Shown here piece after piece: positions 1 through 10,689 of a stretch of 64,000 nt of DNA. Both the position numbers and the translations under genes were made by a program. The notes beneath the pieces are model-generated. The model searched no databases and was not told where the DNA came from. It saw nothing but the letters and a program-made list of their open reading frames with translations. This DNA comes from Hedera helix. Its lineage: Eukaryota; Streptophyta; Magnoliopsida; Apiales; Araliaceae. Within the stretch, counting starts at the first letter, position 1; every line of letters starts with the position of its first letter. The stretch lies in assembly GCA_947179155.2 (NCBI GenBank), contig OX359282.1:32520221-32584220 (forward strand), in the 5' to 3' direction.

Positions 1-872
1 GCAGACCACAAAAATTTAAAGTAGCATAATTTAACAAAATATGGACAAAAAACAAAAAAGAAAAACAGTTAGAACTAGCAAAATCTATTTATCTTTTTAA
101 TTTTTTTTTGGAAATTGATATTTTCACATATATTTTTAATATTTTCGCATGATCTTTTCTTGCATGAGAAATAGTGCTCTTTTCACCTTCATGTAAGAGA
201 ATGTCATATAAAAATATCAAAAACTCATGTAAAAATAGTGCTCTTTTTATTTTCTTTTGGTTCAATGTGGGCCAAACTTATATGTTGGTATATTTGTTAG
301 GAAATTTTATGTGTTAGTATATATTTGTTTTGACTTTCTTTTTTATTCATTTGATTGTCACCCAATCCCAATCAAATGGTTGTTCATAATTTTATTTTAC
401 TTGTTTGGCTGGATATAAACGTGAATATTTTGAATTTATTAAAAATCGCATATTTTGATAAAATATTTATTCATTAAAATTGAAACAATCTTTTCTCATT
501 AACCGTCCTGCTAGAATTTTTGTCATTTCTTGATAAAATATGATGCTTTGGGGCAACAAAATTGTATCGAAGGGAAATGGGTTTTCAATCTTTTTAGCTT
601 TTTGTGTGAAAGAGTTATTGATTTCCCTTTTTGTTATATAATGGTGTTGGTTTATTGTACAAATTGCTGGCAGGTGAGGGAACCCAATTTTCATATACGC
701 AATCAACTTTTTGAGCGAGGGAAAATATGATGCTTTTGAGCAAAAAATGTTGTAAGGGAGGGAAATGAGTTTTGAAGGGTAATTTTGTCCTTCAATTTTT
801 TCATTAATTGCTGCTGATACAAATGCACTACAAAATAGCATTTCAGTGGGTCCCATTTCTTAAAGTTGGTGT

Positions 873-901
873 TTAACATGTGCCCTAAGGGCACATGTTA
901 A
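873..901. repeat. Perfect 29-bp palindrome
   Basis: The arms TTAACATGTGCCCT and AGGGCACATGTTAA are exact reverse complements around a single central A. A related but imperfect palindrome lies at about 25309-25339. The shared plan (TTAA..TGTG..CT/AAGG..CACA..TTAA) suggests a transposon-derived end or remnant rather than a terminator. No coding gene adjoins it. Confidence 0.75.
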
Positions 902-1122
902 TAAAACCCATTTTAATAATATCATAGGATGGGCATGCTACAATATTATGAGGGCCTTAGCATTATTTTCAATTTGTTACTAGGGTGAGATAAGGTATGC
1001 CAATATTTTTAAAACAAGTTTTAAGACAGGAAACGTTGTACTCTGTTCTTAAACTAGAATCCCATTCGTTTTGATAAGTTTATCAAAATAATTTCAATAA
1101 AACTCAATAAATTTAAAATATA

Positions 1123-1356
1123 GAGAATTGATATTTTGGCACAATTAAATAGGACTAATTTACAAAAAGATCAAATGAATAAATATAAGTACACAATAAC
1201 TAAACACTATATTTATTTATATTAATAAAAAAATAAAGTATGACATTAAAATTCATATTATACTCTATTTTTTAATAATATAGATAGATGTAATATTTGA
1301 TTATTATATGTGTAGATCTGTCTATATCAAATTAACTTGTGAAAATATCAATTCTC
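1123..1356. mobile_element. Small MITE with TA target duplication
   Basis: Inverted termini are GAGAATTGATATTTT on the left and, read inverted, the same at the right end. Both are flanked by TA (1121-1122 and 1357-1358). The inverted match continues inward (CACAA.TTAA). Length 234 bp, AT-rich, no coding capacity. A TA duplication fits Tc1/Mariner-type (Stowaway-class) elements, although the terminus is not the usual CTCCCTCC motif, so superfamily is inferred from the TA only. Confidence 0.6.
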
Positions 1357-1514
1357 TAAAGATAAACATCAAATAATATATATACGCGCGTGTGTGTACA
1401 TATATATATGTATATACATATGTATGTATTCTTATAATTTTAAATTTTATAAATTGAACTATTTTAGAACCGTAAGTGTAATTAGGTAAGTAATGGGAAG
1501 AGACCAGTACTTAC

Positions 1515-1694
1515 TCGATTAAAGACCATGAAACCGAGGTCTAAATCAACACCGCCGTCCACGGTGACGGTCTTAGCATGGCCGCCGAGGTAGTCCTCCT
1601 TCTCGTAAAGCACCACATGGACGCCGGCTCTAGCCAGAACATATGCCGAAACCAGGCCGCTAATACCGGCACCAACCACCGCCACCCTCTCCAT
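1515..1694 (-). CDS. First coding exon of FAD-dependent oxidoreductase / cyclopropane-fatty-acid synthase-like gene (partial)
   Basis: The exon gives 60 residues starting at ATG 1694-1692. It opens with a Rossmann dinucleotide-binding motif (VAVVGAGISGLVSAYVLARA, residues 4-23), then the acidic end of the second strand (VVLYEKED) and a GGHAKTV motif, and ends GFMVFNR. A strong donor (GTAAGT) follows at 1514. This is the N-terminus of the plant proteins that fuse an amine-oxidase-like FAD domain to a cyclopropane-fatty-acyl-phospholipid synthase (SAM methyltransferase) domain. In those proteins FNR is followed by a TYPNM-like segment at the exon 1/2 boundary, so the splice position fits. The rest of the gene, about 800 residues, would lie at lower coordinates, but 1.5 kb to the window edge shows no second exon. 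Either the intron is long or the locus is a fragment. A stand-alone FAD oxidoreductase is the alternative. Confidence 0.7.
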
Positions 1695-2450
1695 CCTGTC
1701 ACATGTATGCAGAGTAAATAAATTGCATGTATACTGATTTTAAAAAATCTCTGCAAATATGGGGATAAAATATATTCAAAAATCAATTGCATTATTTCCG
1801 GCATTAAAGCATGTTGAGAAATTAAGCACACAAAGCACTCTATTTTATGAGTCAAAAATGATAACACAAGAATTTTATGTGAAAACTCAACTGAGAAAAA
1901 TTAAGGGAGAGATCTCAGAAATTCACTACAATAATATAAAAAATACGAACTCTAGTTGAGAAATAAATTAACTTTTTATTCTCTCTACACCTTTGCACTC
2001 TCTATACTTTTGCTCCTATTACTGAGCTTCTCCACTGACTCGTTGCTATTGGTGTATCATTCTTGCAAACTGAGTGCTCTATTTATACTTGAACTAAGAG
2101 GAGCATTATTTCTTGAATCTTGGGACAAAATCTGCAACAAACAAATTGGATTTTGCGCATGCATGTAACTATTGTATTCATTTTGACAAATGTGACCACT
2201 AGCATTTAATGCGAAGGTCATCATCTAACAAAATATGAGACAATTTTCAACAAAGCATATATCTAGTTCACATTGATTATTTTTACATGCTTGAACAGTT
2301 TTTCTTTACCCCATAATAATAATAAGAGAAAGAGAGATGATAAATACCTTACGAAGCTAAGGCTCAACTATGGAGGCTGGTGACAAAGAAAATGAAGTCA
2401 AATAGAGAACGACCTACCCTCTTTTGTTGGAAGGGATGGGATATATAGAA
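1695..2450 (-). promoter_or_regulatory. Putative 5'UTR intron, leader exon and TATA box of the FAD/CFA-synthase-like gene
   Basis: On the minus strand an acceptor (TGACAG) lies one base before the ATG at 1694, and a donor (CGTAAG|GTATTT) ends a possible leader exon at 2348. A TATATA element sits at about 2442-2447, roughly 30 bases upstream of where that leader would begin. This predicts a 5'UTR intron of about 650 bp. No ATG is seen in the leader candidate. All boundaries are inferred from motifs only. Confidence 0.4.
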
Positions 2451-2904
2451 AGAAAGAAATATTTTGCTTTATTTATTTGGTTCCATCAATCACTAAATTC
2501 TCTCTCCTCTTTTTCTCTCAGTGAAAATACACCGTCACACTCTGCTTCGGCTATATAATATCTCGAATAGAGGGATGTGGGTATGAGTGTAAACGGATAT
2601 AAATGAATTCGAATACAATAATATTTATATCTGAAAAATCAATTGGCTATCCGTATTTGTATTCGGTATTCGGAAGATTTTAAAAATGCTATCCGTATTC
2701 GGTATTCAAAATAATATCCGAATACGGATAATATCCGTTTCCGTTTATTTTATTCGAATAACCAGATTATTCGAATGTTCGGGTATCTGAATTCGCTTAT
2801 CAGTCACCTAATATAAAATTCATTCAAATTATTTACAAAAAAATAAAGAAAAAATTTGAATAATTACTCATAACCAATCATAATTTAAAATTTAAATCAT
2901 ACAT

Positions 2905-3555
2905 ATTAATGAATAAATGTTAATTTGTTTATTTTTAATAAATACAATAATCAATGCTCTAAATTACAATTCAAATAAGTTTTCATTATTTTTGAAATAC
3001 TAAATTCAAAATAAATGTTCTACTTATTAATGTTTAGATATTTATTAATAAGTAGGAGTCTATTTTATGTGTTAATTTGGAGTAATACTACAGTGTGTAT
3101 GAATATTTATAATCTATAATTATAACATTTAAATTATATTTATAACACTTGTTAAATGATGCATTGTAGATATATTGTAACACTATATATAACTAATAAG
3201 GGGAAAAATAATGAGTTTTAAAGTATAGTTCATTAATAAATTAATGTTAATTTATTTAATTTTAATAAATACAATAATTAATGGTTTAAATTATAATTTA
3301 AAAAAGTTTTTATTATTTTTAAAATTCTAAATTTTAAAATAAATGCTCTACTTATTAAAGTTTAGATGTCCATTAATAAGTTGATGTCTATTTTATGTGT
3401 TTGAAGTAATATTTTAGTGTGTATAAATATTTATAATCTATAATTATAACATTTAAATGATATTTATAACACTTATTAAACGATCCAAAAGTTATATTGT
3501 AACACTTGTTAAATGATATTTATAACACTTGTTAAATGATACATTTTAGATATTT
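2905..3555 (+). repeat. Diverged tandem duplication, about 327-bp unit
   Basis: The segment from 2905 and the segment from 3232 read through the same series of words: TTAATAAATACAATAAT, CTACTTATTAA, GTCTATTTTATGTGTT, TATTTATAATCTATAATTAT, TATAACACTTGTTAAATGAT. The offset is about 327 bp. The second copy has an extra short internal repeat of the TTATAACACTTGTTAAATGAT-type word (3470-3545). It lies inside the hAT-like element. Confidence 0.75.
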
Positions 3556-3730
3556 TAACTTTATAATAGTAAAAATCCATTAACTATACTTAAATCAATT
3601 TATTTCAGTTTATTAATATTATAATAAAAGTATTATTTCCTACTTTTTAGAAGTGAAATGACATATTTTAAAAATAATTTTCGTATGATAGTGAAAACTA
3701 ATTATTGCCCCTTAAAAAAATTATTTTGCT

Positions 3731-3733
<3 letters not shown>

Positions 3734-3781
<48 letters not shown>
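3734..3781. repeat. (TA)n microsatellite
   Basis: Uninterrupted TA dinucleotides for about 48 bp, inside the hAT-like element. Confidence 0.95.
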
Positions 3782-3783
<2 letters not shown>

Positions 3784-4699
3784 TTATTCGGATCCGAATT
3801 TTGAATACGGATCCGAATTCAGATATCGAATTCTAGATATCCTCTATCCACCAAATATATTTACGGATAAATATTAAACGAATACGAATACGCCTATATC
3901 CGTATTCGTATCTGTTTATTTGTGAATACTTTTAAACCAAATACAAATATATTCGATTTTTTTAATGCGAATAATATTTATTTATTACAAATTTTCAGAT
4001 TATCATTTATAGTGCTAGACGTGGGACAAAAGATATGAAATGAAGATCTGTCCTGATATGAAAAATCACATCATTTTGTCCCTTGCGCCTCTTTTAAAGG
4101 GAATGGAATAGGAATGGTCACGACTCACCTAAATAAACAAATTAAGAATGTGCAATCATTTTTTTTTAAATGTTATTTCATTGAATATTTCCCGAGTCTA
4201 ATTACGAGTTTATTGTTTTTTTCTACGTCATATCACCAAAAAAATTCAAAATTTTCGTAAATCTTACTACAAGTTCGATTGTAAAATTACGAAGGAATGT
4301 GATATTAACGTGGCAAGAAATACGGGGATTAAAAAAAAGAAAAAGGGGGATTAAGTTATTTTTTTTAATTTAGAACAGGTTAATGAGGGTGACCACAAAA
4401 ATTATCAAATGAGTCAATATTTTTTTTCAATTTGTCCCAGATTAAAAATATAAAAGAATTGAAGAAGAAAGAAATTAAGGCACCACTACAAAAACAAAAT
4501 TTTCTTAATCTTTTTCTGTAAAACAAAGACAAAGACGAGCCTTTTCCGCGTTAACGGAAGCAAATGCAAAGGAGCACATGACAAGGTCACAGAGATACAT
4601 TTCTTAAAAATAAAACAATTGTTATATCCCCATATTTTTATTGAGATACGTGTATCACTTGAAAATATAGATGATAGGAAAACAAGAAAGACAATTGAG

Positions 4700-4702
<3 letters not shown>

Positions 4703-4758
<56 letters not shown>
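4703..4758. repeat. (TA)n microsatellite
   Basis: About 56 bp of uninterrupted AT dinucleotides just upstream of the gene fragment at 4923. Confidence 0.95.
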
Positions 4759-4762
<4 letters not shown>

Positions 4763-4922
4763 AAAACATATTTTTTTCACTTAACCGGTGCAGGCTTCTT
4801 CAGCGAAGAGTGAGTCTGATTTATTTAACTGGTCTGATTTGATTATGAGGTTTTGAGGTTTGGAGAATTGTTCAGTTTCTGATTTTTGTGAGTTTTTATT
4901 TTTTTTATTTCTGTTAGATAAG

Positions 4923-4984
4923 ATGGATTCAGTGAAGGATATGCTTGGAAAATGGGGGAAGAAGGCGGCTGAGACAAAAACGAG
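4923..4984 (+). pseudogene. Fragment resembling GEM-like (GRAM domain) protein exon
   Basis: After a plausible acceptor (TTCTGTTAG at 4912-4920) the frame reads M-D-S-V-K-D-M-L-G-K-W-G-K-K-A-A-E-T, then loses similarity within a few codons. In GEM-like/FIP1-type plant proteins a V(K/R)xxLGKWGKKAAEA segment precedes the 'AGNTWQHL' region and GRAM domain; here neither follows, and no donor site is seen at the break. The piece looks cut out of a gene, for example captured by a transposon. The match is from memory and only about 18 residues long, so it could be chance. Confidence 0.35.
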
Positions 4985-5417
4985 TCATTTTGGTTGGTTT
5001 TTTTTTTTTTTGTTTTAGCATTAAACGTGCAAAGTCAAGTGTTAGTTCAAGGTTTTTTTTATTGTTTTAGCATTAAACGTGCAAAGTCAAGTGTTTTTTT
5101 TGTTTTTTTTGATATTAAACATTCAATGCATCTTTTATATTATTAGTATTTATATTATATTCAAATTTTTATTTTTGAACTTACAAAGGATATTTTAGTA
5201 TTTTGACCTTTAGTTTTCTTAATTTATGGACCTATTATAATATTACAATTACCCTATCCTATTACACACAAAGTTTCAACAGGTTCATGATGGATCAACC
5301 ATCTCTTGGACCAACTATTTTTTAGAAGTGATGATCTTACTATAAAAAAATGATTGTCAACATTAACGCTATCCTTATTAGATGAACTGGTATGCATTAT
5401 TATTATTATTATTATTT

Positions 5418-5535
5418 TGATTGTATCACGCTATTTCAATTATTTTGATTGTATCATTCCATATTTATTTATTTATTTATTTGTGTAATTTTATTTATTT
5501 GTTCGTATTATTTTTACGCCAAATGAACAACATGA
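5418..5535 (+). repeat. Dispersed repeat, copy 1
   Basis: This AT-rich segment (GCTATTTCAATTATTTTGAT, then GTATCATTCCATATTTATTT, repeated TTTA words and GTGTAATTTTATTTATTTGT) recurs almost word for word at 17318-17425 inside intron 4 of the unc-13 homolog. Neither copy has recognisable termini; the family is unclassified. Confidence 0.7.
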
Positions 5536-6176
5536 AGTAGAAAAAATACACTTAATAATTCATGTTGTAGTTCACTCTATGAATGATAAGGTCACAAAGG
5601 TACATTTTTTTTTATAAAAAAAATATTGTAATATTCCTATATTTTTATGTAGGTATTGCATGATAATATCGTCATATATTGAAATATATAAAAAAAATTA
5701 AAAATATATATAGTTTAATAGATCATATACTTAATGGGTTAATTTTATAAAATAAAATGTAAATTCAAATGAGTGTATATGCACTTGTTATACACTTAAC
5801 AATTCTTTGCCTTATTAATATCAACAACTGCTGCCAATACTAAACCAAATTATACTAGCATAATAACAAATTTACTAAACTTGACATGCAAGTTTAGTAA
5901 ATCAAATTACACAGGTAGACATTAAAAGTCTGTCAAATTAAGCTAACACGAGTTTAGTAACCAATTTATTAAATCTACATTTCCCCAAGAGTTGCAATTG
6001 AGCAATTAAGTCGGGAGATGTTGAAGCCTGAACCTAAAATCTTTTATGCCCGACCATACCAACATGGAAAACTAATAGACCCTAGTTTGGAACGAAGGGA
6101 AGAGACCTCCTCAGCGCGATAGAAAAAGTTGGAAGACGGGCACATCCAAGATTATGCCCGGATCATTATACTCTTA

Positions 6177-6577
6177 GGGGGTGTTTGATAAAAATTGAAT
6201 GAGCTGAATCTTATTCTGAATCTGAATCTGAATCTGAATCTGAATCTGAATGAGCTGAATCTGAATCTGAATGAAAAAAGTTGTTTGATAATTAACATAT
6301 CTGAATGATCTGAATGACATATTTTTAATATTTTACCCCTCTGAAAAAATTCAAAGTTGTTGTAAATTTATTTAATATTACATAATATAATTTTTTTTTT
6401 TTTTTTATTTCTATTTTTTTTCTCTATTCAGCCACAAATTCTGACCTTAACCATTCAGCCGCGCCATCTGACCGATTCAGCCATTCAGACGAATTTTTTT
6501 CCAAACAAACGCACTTAACCATTCAGCCACTTACCGATTCAGATTCAGACCCCATTCAGACTCAAACAAACAGTCCC
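6177..6577. mobile_element. Tourist-like (PIF/Harbinger) MITE
   Basis: The element is 401 bp. Left end GGGGGTGTTTGATA; right end, read inverted, GGGACTGTTTGTTTGAGTC. Both sides are flanked by the 3-bp duplication TTA (6174-6176, 6578-6580), the signature of PIF/Harbinger insertions. Subterminal regions carry repeated CTGAAT on the left (a run of TGAATC units at 6215-6275) and its complement ATTCAG on the right. No coding capacity; it would depend on a transposase made elsewhere. Confidence 0.85.
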
Positions 6578-6599
6578 TTAATCATAGACTGACTTGCGA

Positions 6600-8846
6600 C
6601 CTCAACATAATTCGATAGAAATTATTCTTTGGATCAACTAAAGTTTCCTTTTTTTATACGTGACATGACCCAAATAATATTATTTCTACTTTTGAAGTTA
6701 TTCAAAAGATTAAAAAGTATATTTTTCTTTATATTCTCTTTATCTCAAGCACTCCTCTTAACCTCTTCCCCATAATTCCCCCTAAACTAACACTTTACTT
6801 TCTCACTCTAATTTTTTTGAATTTTCTCTCATTAAATTTTTTCACAATATTCAGCCGAACTTACTAAATATGAAGAATTTATGAAAGATACGTTAAACTC
6901 TTTACTAGCTATAACTTTTTTGTTGACTATGTTATTTCATCAGATACATACTAGCTTCTTTAAAGAAGAAATTAATAAGAACACATAAATGGGCAGCGAA
7001 AATATATATTATCCTTACAAAAATATAGTTTACGTTGTTTTTCTTGTACAAGTTTTGTTATATCCTTTAGTTTTAATTCTTGTTGCATATTTATATAAAT
7101 ATTCAAATTGACAAAACAAATCAATATTTAAAGAAATTAATTAAATTGTTTTCGTACTAAGGATTGAGGTTGAGATTAGAACGGGGTCCATCATTTATAA
7201 TCTGAAAATTATCGCATCATTTATGATTTCCTATTAAATATTTTTTACTAATATCGTTAATTTTTGTGGTTAAAGACTATTTTAACTTTTATATTTTATT
7301 TTTTCTAAATATTTATTTATTTTTACTTTTTTTTCTTCAGCAATTACAAATAATATTTAAAAAATATAGCATTAGAATTAAAATTAAATTCTATCAACAA
7401 TAAATAAAGTTAATATATACCTATGAAAAAGAATTATATTATTAGATTAAAAGAAAAAAAAGTAAAATAACAAACAAAAACGAAATTAAAATTTAACAAT
7501 TAACAAAACCACTTGATCAAAACAACAACTAACGTTAAAAACGGGATAATATGTTTGGATTCAGATAATGTACGAAAGTTATAGGTATAATTATTTTTGA
7601 TTATGAATATTGTTCCATTTTATATTATAACTGTCTTATTTTTCTTTGTAACTGTCCTTTTAGAGAAAAAAATATTGTTCCGTTTTATATTTTGTTTGCA
7701 TATTTCAAGGTAGAAGTACTTAACTACCTTCTCATATTATCACTAAACAGTAATTACAAACTTATTTCTCTCTCATCTTTTAAACACTATTTTCAAGCTT
7801 TTATAAACCTTATTTATGGACTATAGTAATTCAATAATATTGGTTAATAAAATTTATTTAAGAAATTATAATTTTTAGGCGCAAATAATTTTGGTTAAAA
7901 ATCATTTATCTCAAAAATTCAAAAGAAAGTAAAATTTAATGATTGAACTTAAAATTATTTAAAGGAAATTTTCAAAAATCTGCTCTTACGTGGCTTTTGA
8001 GTTTGCAAAGAAAAAGGACACAAAAGTACAAAATCAAATGCATTATAAATATAACATTGTGCCTAAAAATGGAAAAGATACGCAAAGGACATTAAATCAT
8101 CATCCTTTTTTTACTTAGTTTGGCCAAGTAAGCTTACTTTATTAGAGTCAACTTTCAAATCTTAAGTGGTAAGAAGTTATACTTGAGAAAGGGCAAAAGA
8201 AATCAAAAGAAAAATTCATCCTTTTCCTCCTTAAAGTGCCGACAATGTGGGCTTCATTTTTGGGACAAAAGTACAAGATATTTGACATGATTCAATAAGG
8301 GCCATTTGATCCAAACTTAATTAAACTCATCCTAACCCTTCATTTTTAATTTGGTTTTGCCTATAAATATCAAAATCATTTCATCCTTTTTCTCTCTAAT
8401 CTTGCTAAAGTAAAGTTGCCCACATTTTCTCATCTATTTTATTCTCTCAAAGTTAGATTTTGTTGGGTTAAGAAAGTGAGCAAAGAGAAAGGAAATTTAA
8501 TTTAATACACACACACACACTTATATTGCTTTTATACACAAAATAACACACTTGATAATATTTTTGTGCTAACCTTTCACTGTCTTTTTTGTTTTTAATA
8601 TTGTTATTATAAGTTATATTTATTCATATTAAACACTATAAAGCACAAAAACGCTTACACTTACATTCATATATTTATTGTAATTATTCAAGTTACGCAT
8701 TATATATTTATTAGATTTATAACTTAAATTGACCTTAAAGCTTTTATATATTAATTTGAGTTTTATACATATATAGTACTTTCATGAAAAGTTAAAAACA
8801 TGTGATCGGTTAATTTTTAAATGCTGATACATGAATATACACTTTA
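6600..8846. other. Gene-free AT-rich intergenic stretch
   Basis: No exon, RNA gene or well-bounded element could be supported. Only poly-A/T tracts and a short CA microsatellite (about 8507-8520) stand out. Confidence 0.6.
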
Positions 8847-9611
8847 AGGGTGCACAACGGTTGATTTGGTAGTAAAAAAAAAATAACTAAATCATTTAAG
8901 TCGGTTATAAAAAATTAAAAATCAAAATCGTCCAAATTTTTACTCTGTAATCAGTTATCGGTTTAATCGGTTTAGTCAGTTATAAAACCTAAGCATAAGA
9001 GATAAGAGATAGAGTTATGAATTCATCCGATCTAAATAAAATTAAAGTACTAGAATATCATTCTTAATTCATTTTTAAACTCTCACTTCAATATTAATTC
9101 ATTTTATTATCACAGTATGTTATCTCAAATTTTTGTATATAAAATTAATACTATATGAAGCTTCTTATGTTTTTGACAATATGTGTGATATTGTTGGTAA
9201 TTGATAATTTGATATTCATCATATTGCCAATTTTTCATAATAATTAATAAATCACTAACTCAATAACTACTAACTATGATAGAAGTTCTCTAAATCCATC
9301 ACAAGAAAATAAAAATCACCTAACTCACTGACTATGATAAAAGTTTTGCAAATTCGTCATAATAAAGGCATCTAATAAATATATAATTATATAAAATAAA
9401 TATTTATTAGAAAAATATATAAATTATATTATAATTTTAAATTGTTCGATTAATTTCGATTTTTTGATAAGGCAAACCAAACCAGCCGAACTAGTCTCAA
9501 ATTTTCAATTTTACAATATTTGATTTTTTCGATTTTATGCTTTTCTGTTTAAAATAGTAACGGTTTGGTCCAGTCGATTTTTTGAATTTTTTCGATTTTG
9601 TGTGTACCCCT
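8847..9611. mobile_element. hAT-like non-autonomous element
   Basis: Left end AAGGGTGCACAACGG and right end (inverted) TTAGGGGTACACACAAAATC resemble the TAGGGGTGTGCAAACGG-type ends of plant hAT MITEs. Subterminal regions are rich in CGGTTTA and TTTTTCGATTTT words in opposite orientations. Flanks TACACTTT and TCCACTTA are compatible with an 8-bp duplication with two changes. About 765 bp, no open reading frame. Confidence 0.5.
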
Positions 9612-10440
9612 AATCCACTTATACTTAGGACTTTAGGCTCTGTCAATTTGACTATTGTGAATTATAGTCCTTTCAAGAAAAGTGATATAAGGTAAAAAAA
9701 AAATTAGATAACTCGATTATCCTTAGCGCATCGTTACATTTTCCTTATAATTCTTGAAAAGGAAAAGGTTGTTCATTTGTGTATAGAAGGACGATTCGTA
9801 TATAGTCATCTATTTGAGAGTAATAAGTAAAATATATAAAACACTTGATTTATAAAGAGTCTACGATTGACCTTACACCAAAGTGTTGATCCCATCTTAA
9901 AATAAATGTTCTATATCAACCAAACCGATCATATAACATATAAAGTATCATATTTATTGTGATCATTAGTTTAATTGTCATATATCAAACTTGCAAGAAC
10001 CAATTTATAATTATCATTATTTATTTCTTATGATTTGATATACTTGACATATCTGAACTTAAATTTTGTCTATCTGTTTATTTAAGAAGTATTAATTAAT
10101 ACAATTAAATTATTTTTTAAAAATAAGGGATAAAGTTTGGTATTCTTCTGATGTGTGAGAAATTGAGCGATTCTTATTGCAAGGCCAAGATCCTAGAAAC
10201 GTCATGTGTTTGAGTTTCTAAGTAAGTAAAGAAAGGACAAGATATCAAGTCTCAATACCAGTTGAATAATGAATACAAAAAGCCTTGGAAAGGGAATTTG
10301 TCATTCTTGAAGAATAACAGGGGATATTAGTTCTAAGATAGAATTAAATTTGTATAGAAGTTTCTCCACACTTAAGTAAGGAGTTGAGCTATTTTTATAG
10401 TAGAAAAATCCCAAATCCTAGAAAGAATTTTTGGGATTGG
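9612..10440. other. Gene-free intergenic stretch
   Basis: I see no supported gene or bounded repeat here. Confidence 0.55.
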
Positions 10441-10689
10441 ACTAACTATATATATATTGTAGAGATACATATAGTGAAATAGGATATAACGCTGTGTTTT
10501 TTAATTTGTATCTCTCCATCTCTGTCTCTTTATTTTATTCATAACATTATTTAAATATATTTTTGAGAAAATCACTCAGGGAAATAGAGTTAAGTTTTTA
10601 AAAAGGCCATGATTTTCTAAAAAATAAATTAATCTATTCAACTCCCTTTCTACATTAATTATTGCATATTCGGACTTTATTAGATAAGT

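Larger units (their letters stand above)
1..1514. other. AT-rich non-coding stretch, possible large intron
   Basis: No exon can be recognised on either strand here. The minus-strand gene whose first coding exon lies just to the right should continue into this stretch, but nothing resembling its next exon is visible. It holds a perfect palindrome (873-901), a small MITE (1123-1356) and an imperfect direct duplication of a short segment (about 539-596 and 730-780, both starting with a TGATGCTTT-like motif and followed by GGGAAATG). The short open frames between 467 and 894 have no coding character. Confidence 0.6.
2585..3990. mobile_element. hAT-like non-autonomous element with CGGATA-rich subterminal regions
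   Basis: Both ends (about 2590-2800 and 3785-3965) are dense in the short motif CGGATA/TATCCG and GAATACGGAT in both orientations, the subterminal-repeat style of Ac/hAT elements. The left end may begin near AGGGATG at 2572, but a matching right terminus and target duplication were not found, so limits are approximate. The middle is AT-rich and contains a tandem duplication of about 325 bp (see 2905-3555) and a TA microsatellite (3734-3781). No transposase frame is present. Confidence 0.45.
4577..5660 (+). repeat. Direct-repeat-flanked segment carrying a gene fragment
   Basis: A short segment at 4577-4660 (AAGGTCACAGAGATACATTT, then a TATATCCCCATATTTTTAT-like stretch) recurs in diverged form at 5586-5655 (AAGGTCACAAAGGTACATTT, then a CCTATATTTTTATG stretch). 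The two copies bracket about 1 kb that includes a TA microsatellite (4703-4758), the GEM-like fragment (4923-4984), and a 30-bp duplication around 5020 and 5070 (GCATTAAACGTGCAAAGTCA). The bracketing repeats could be remnants of element ends or an old segmental duplication; no TG..CA termini or target duplication were found. Confidence 0.45.
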
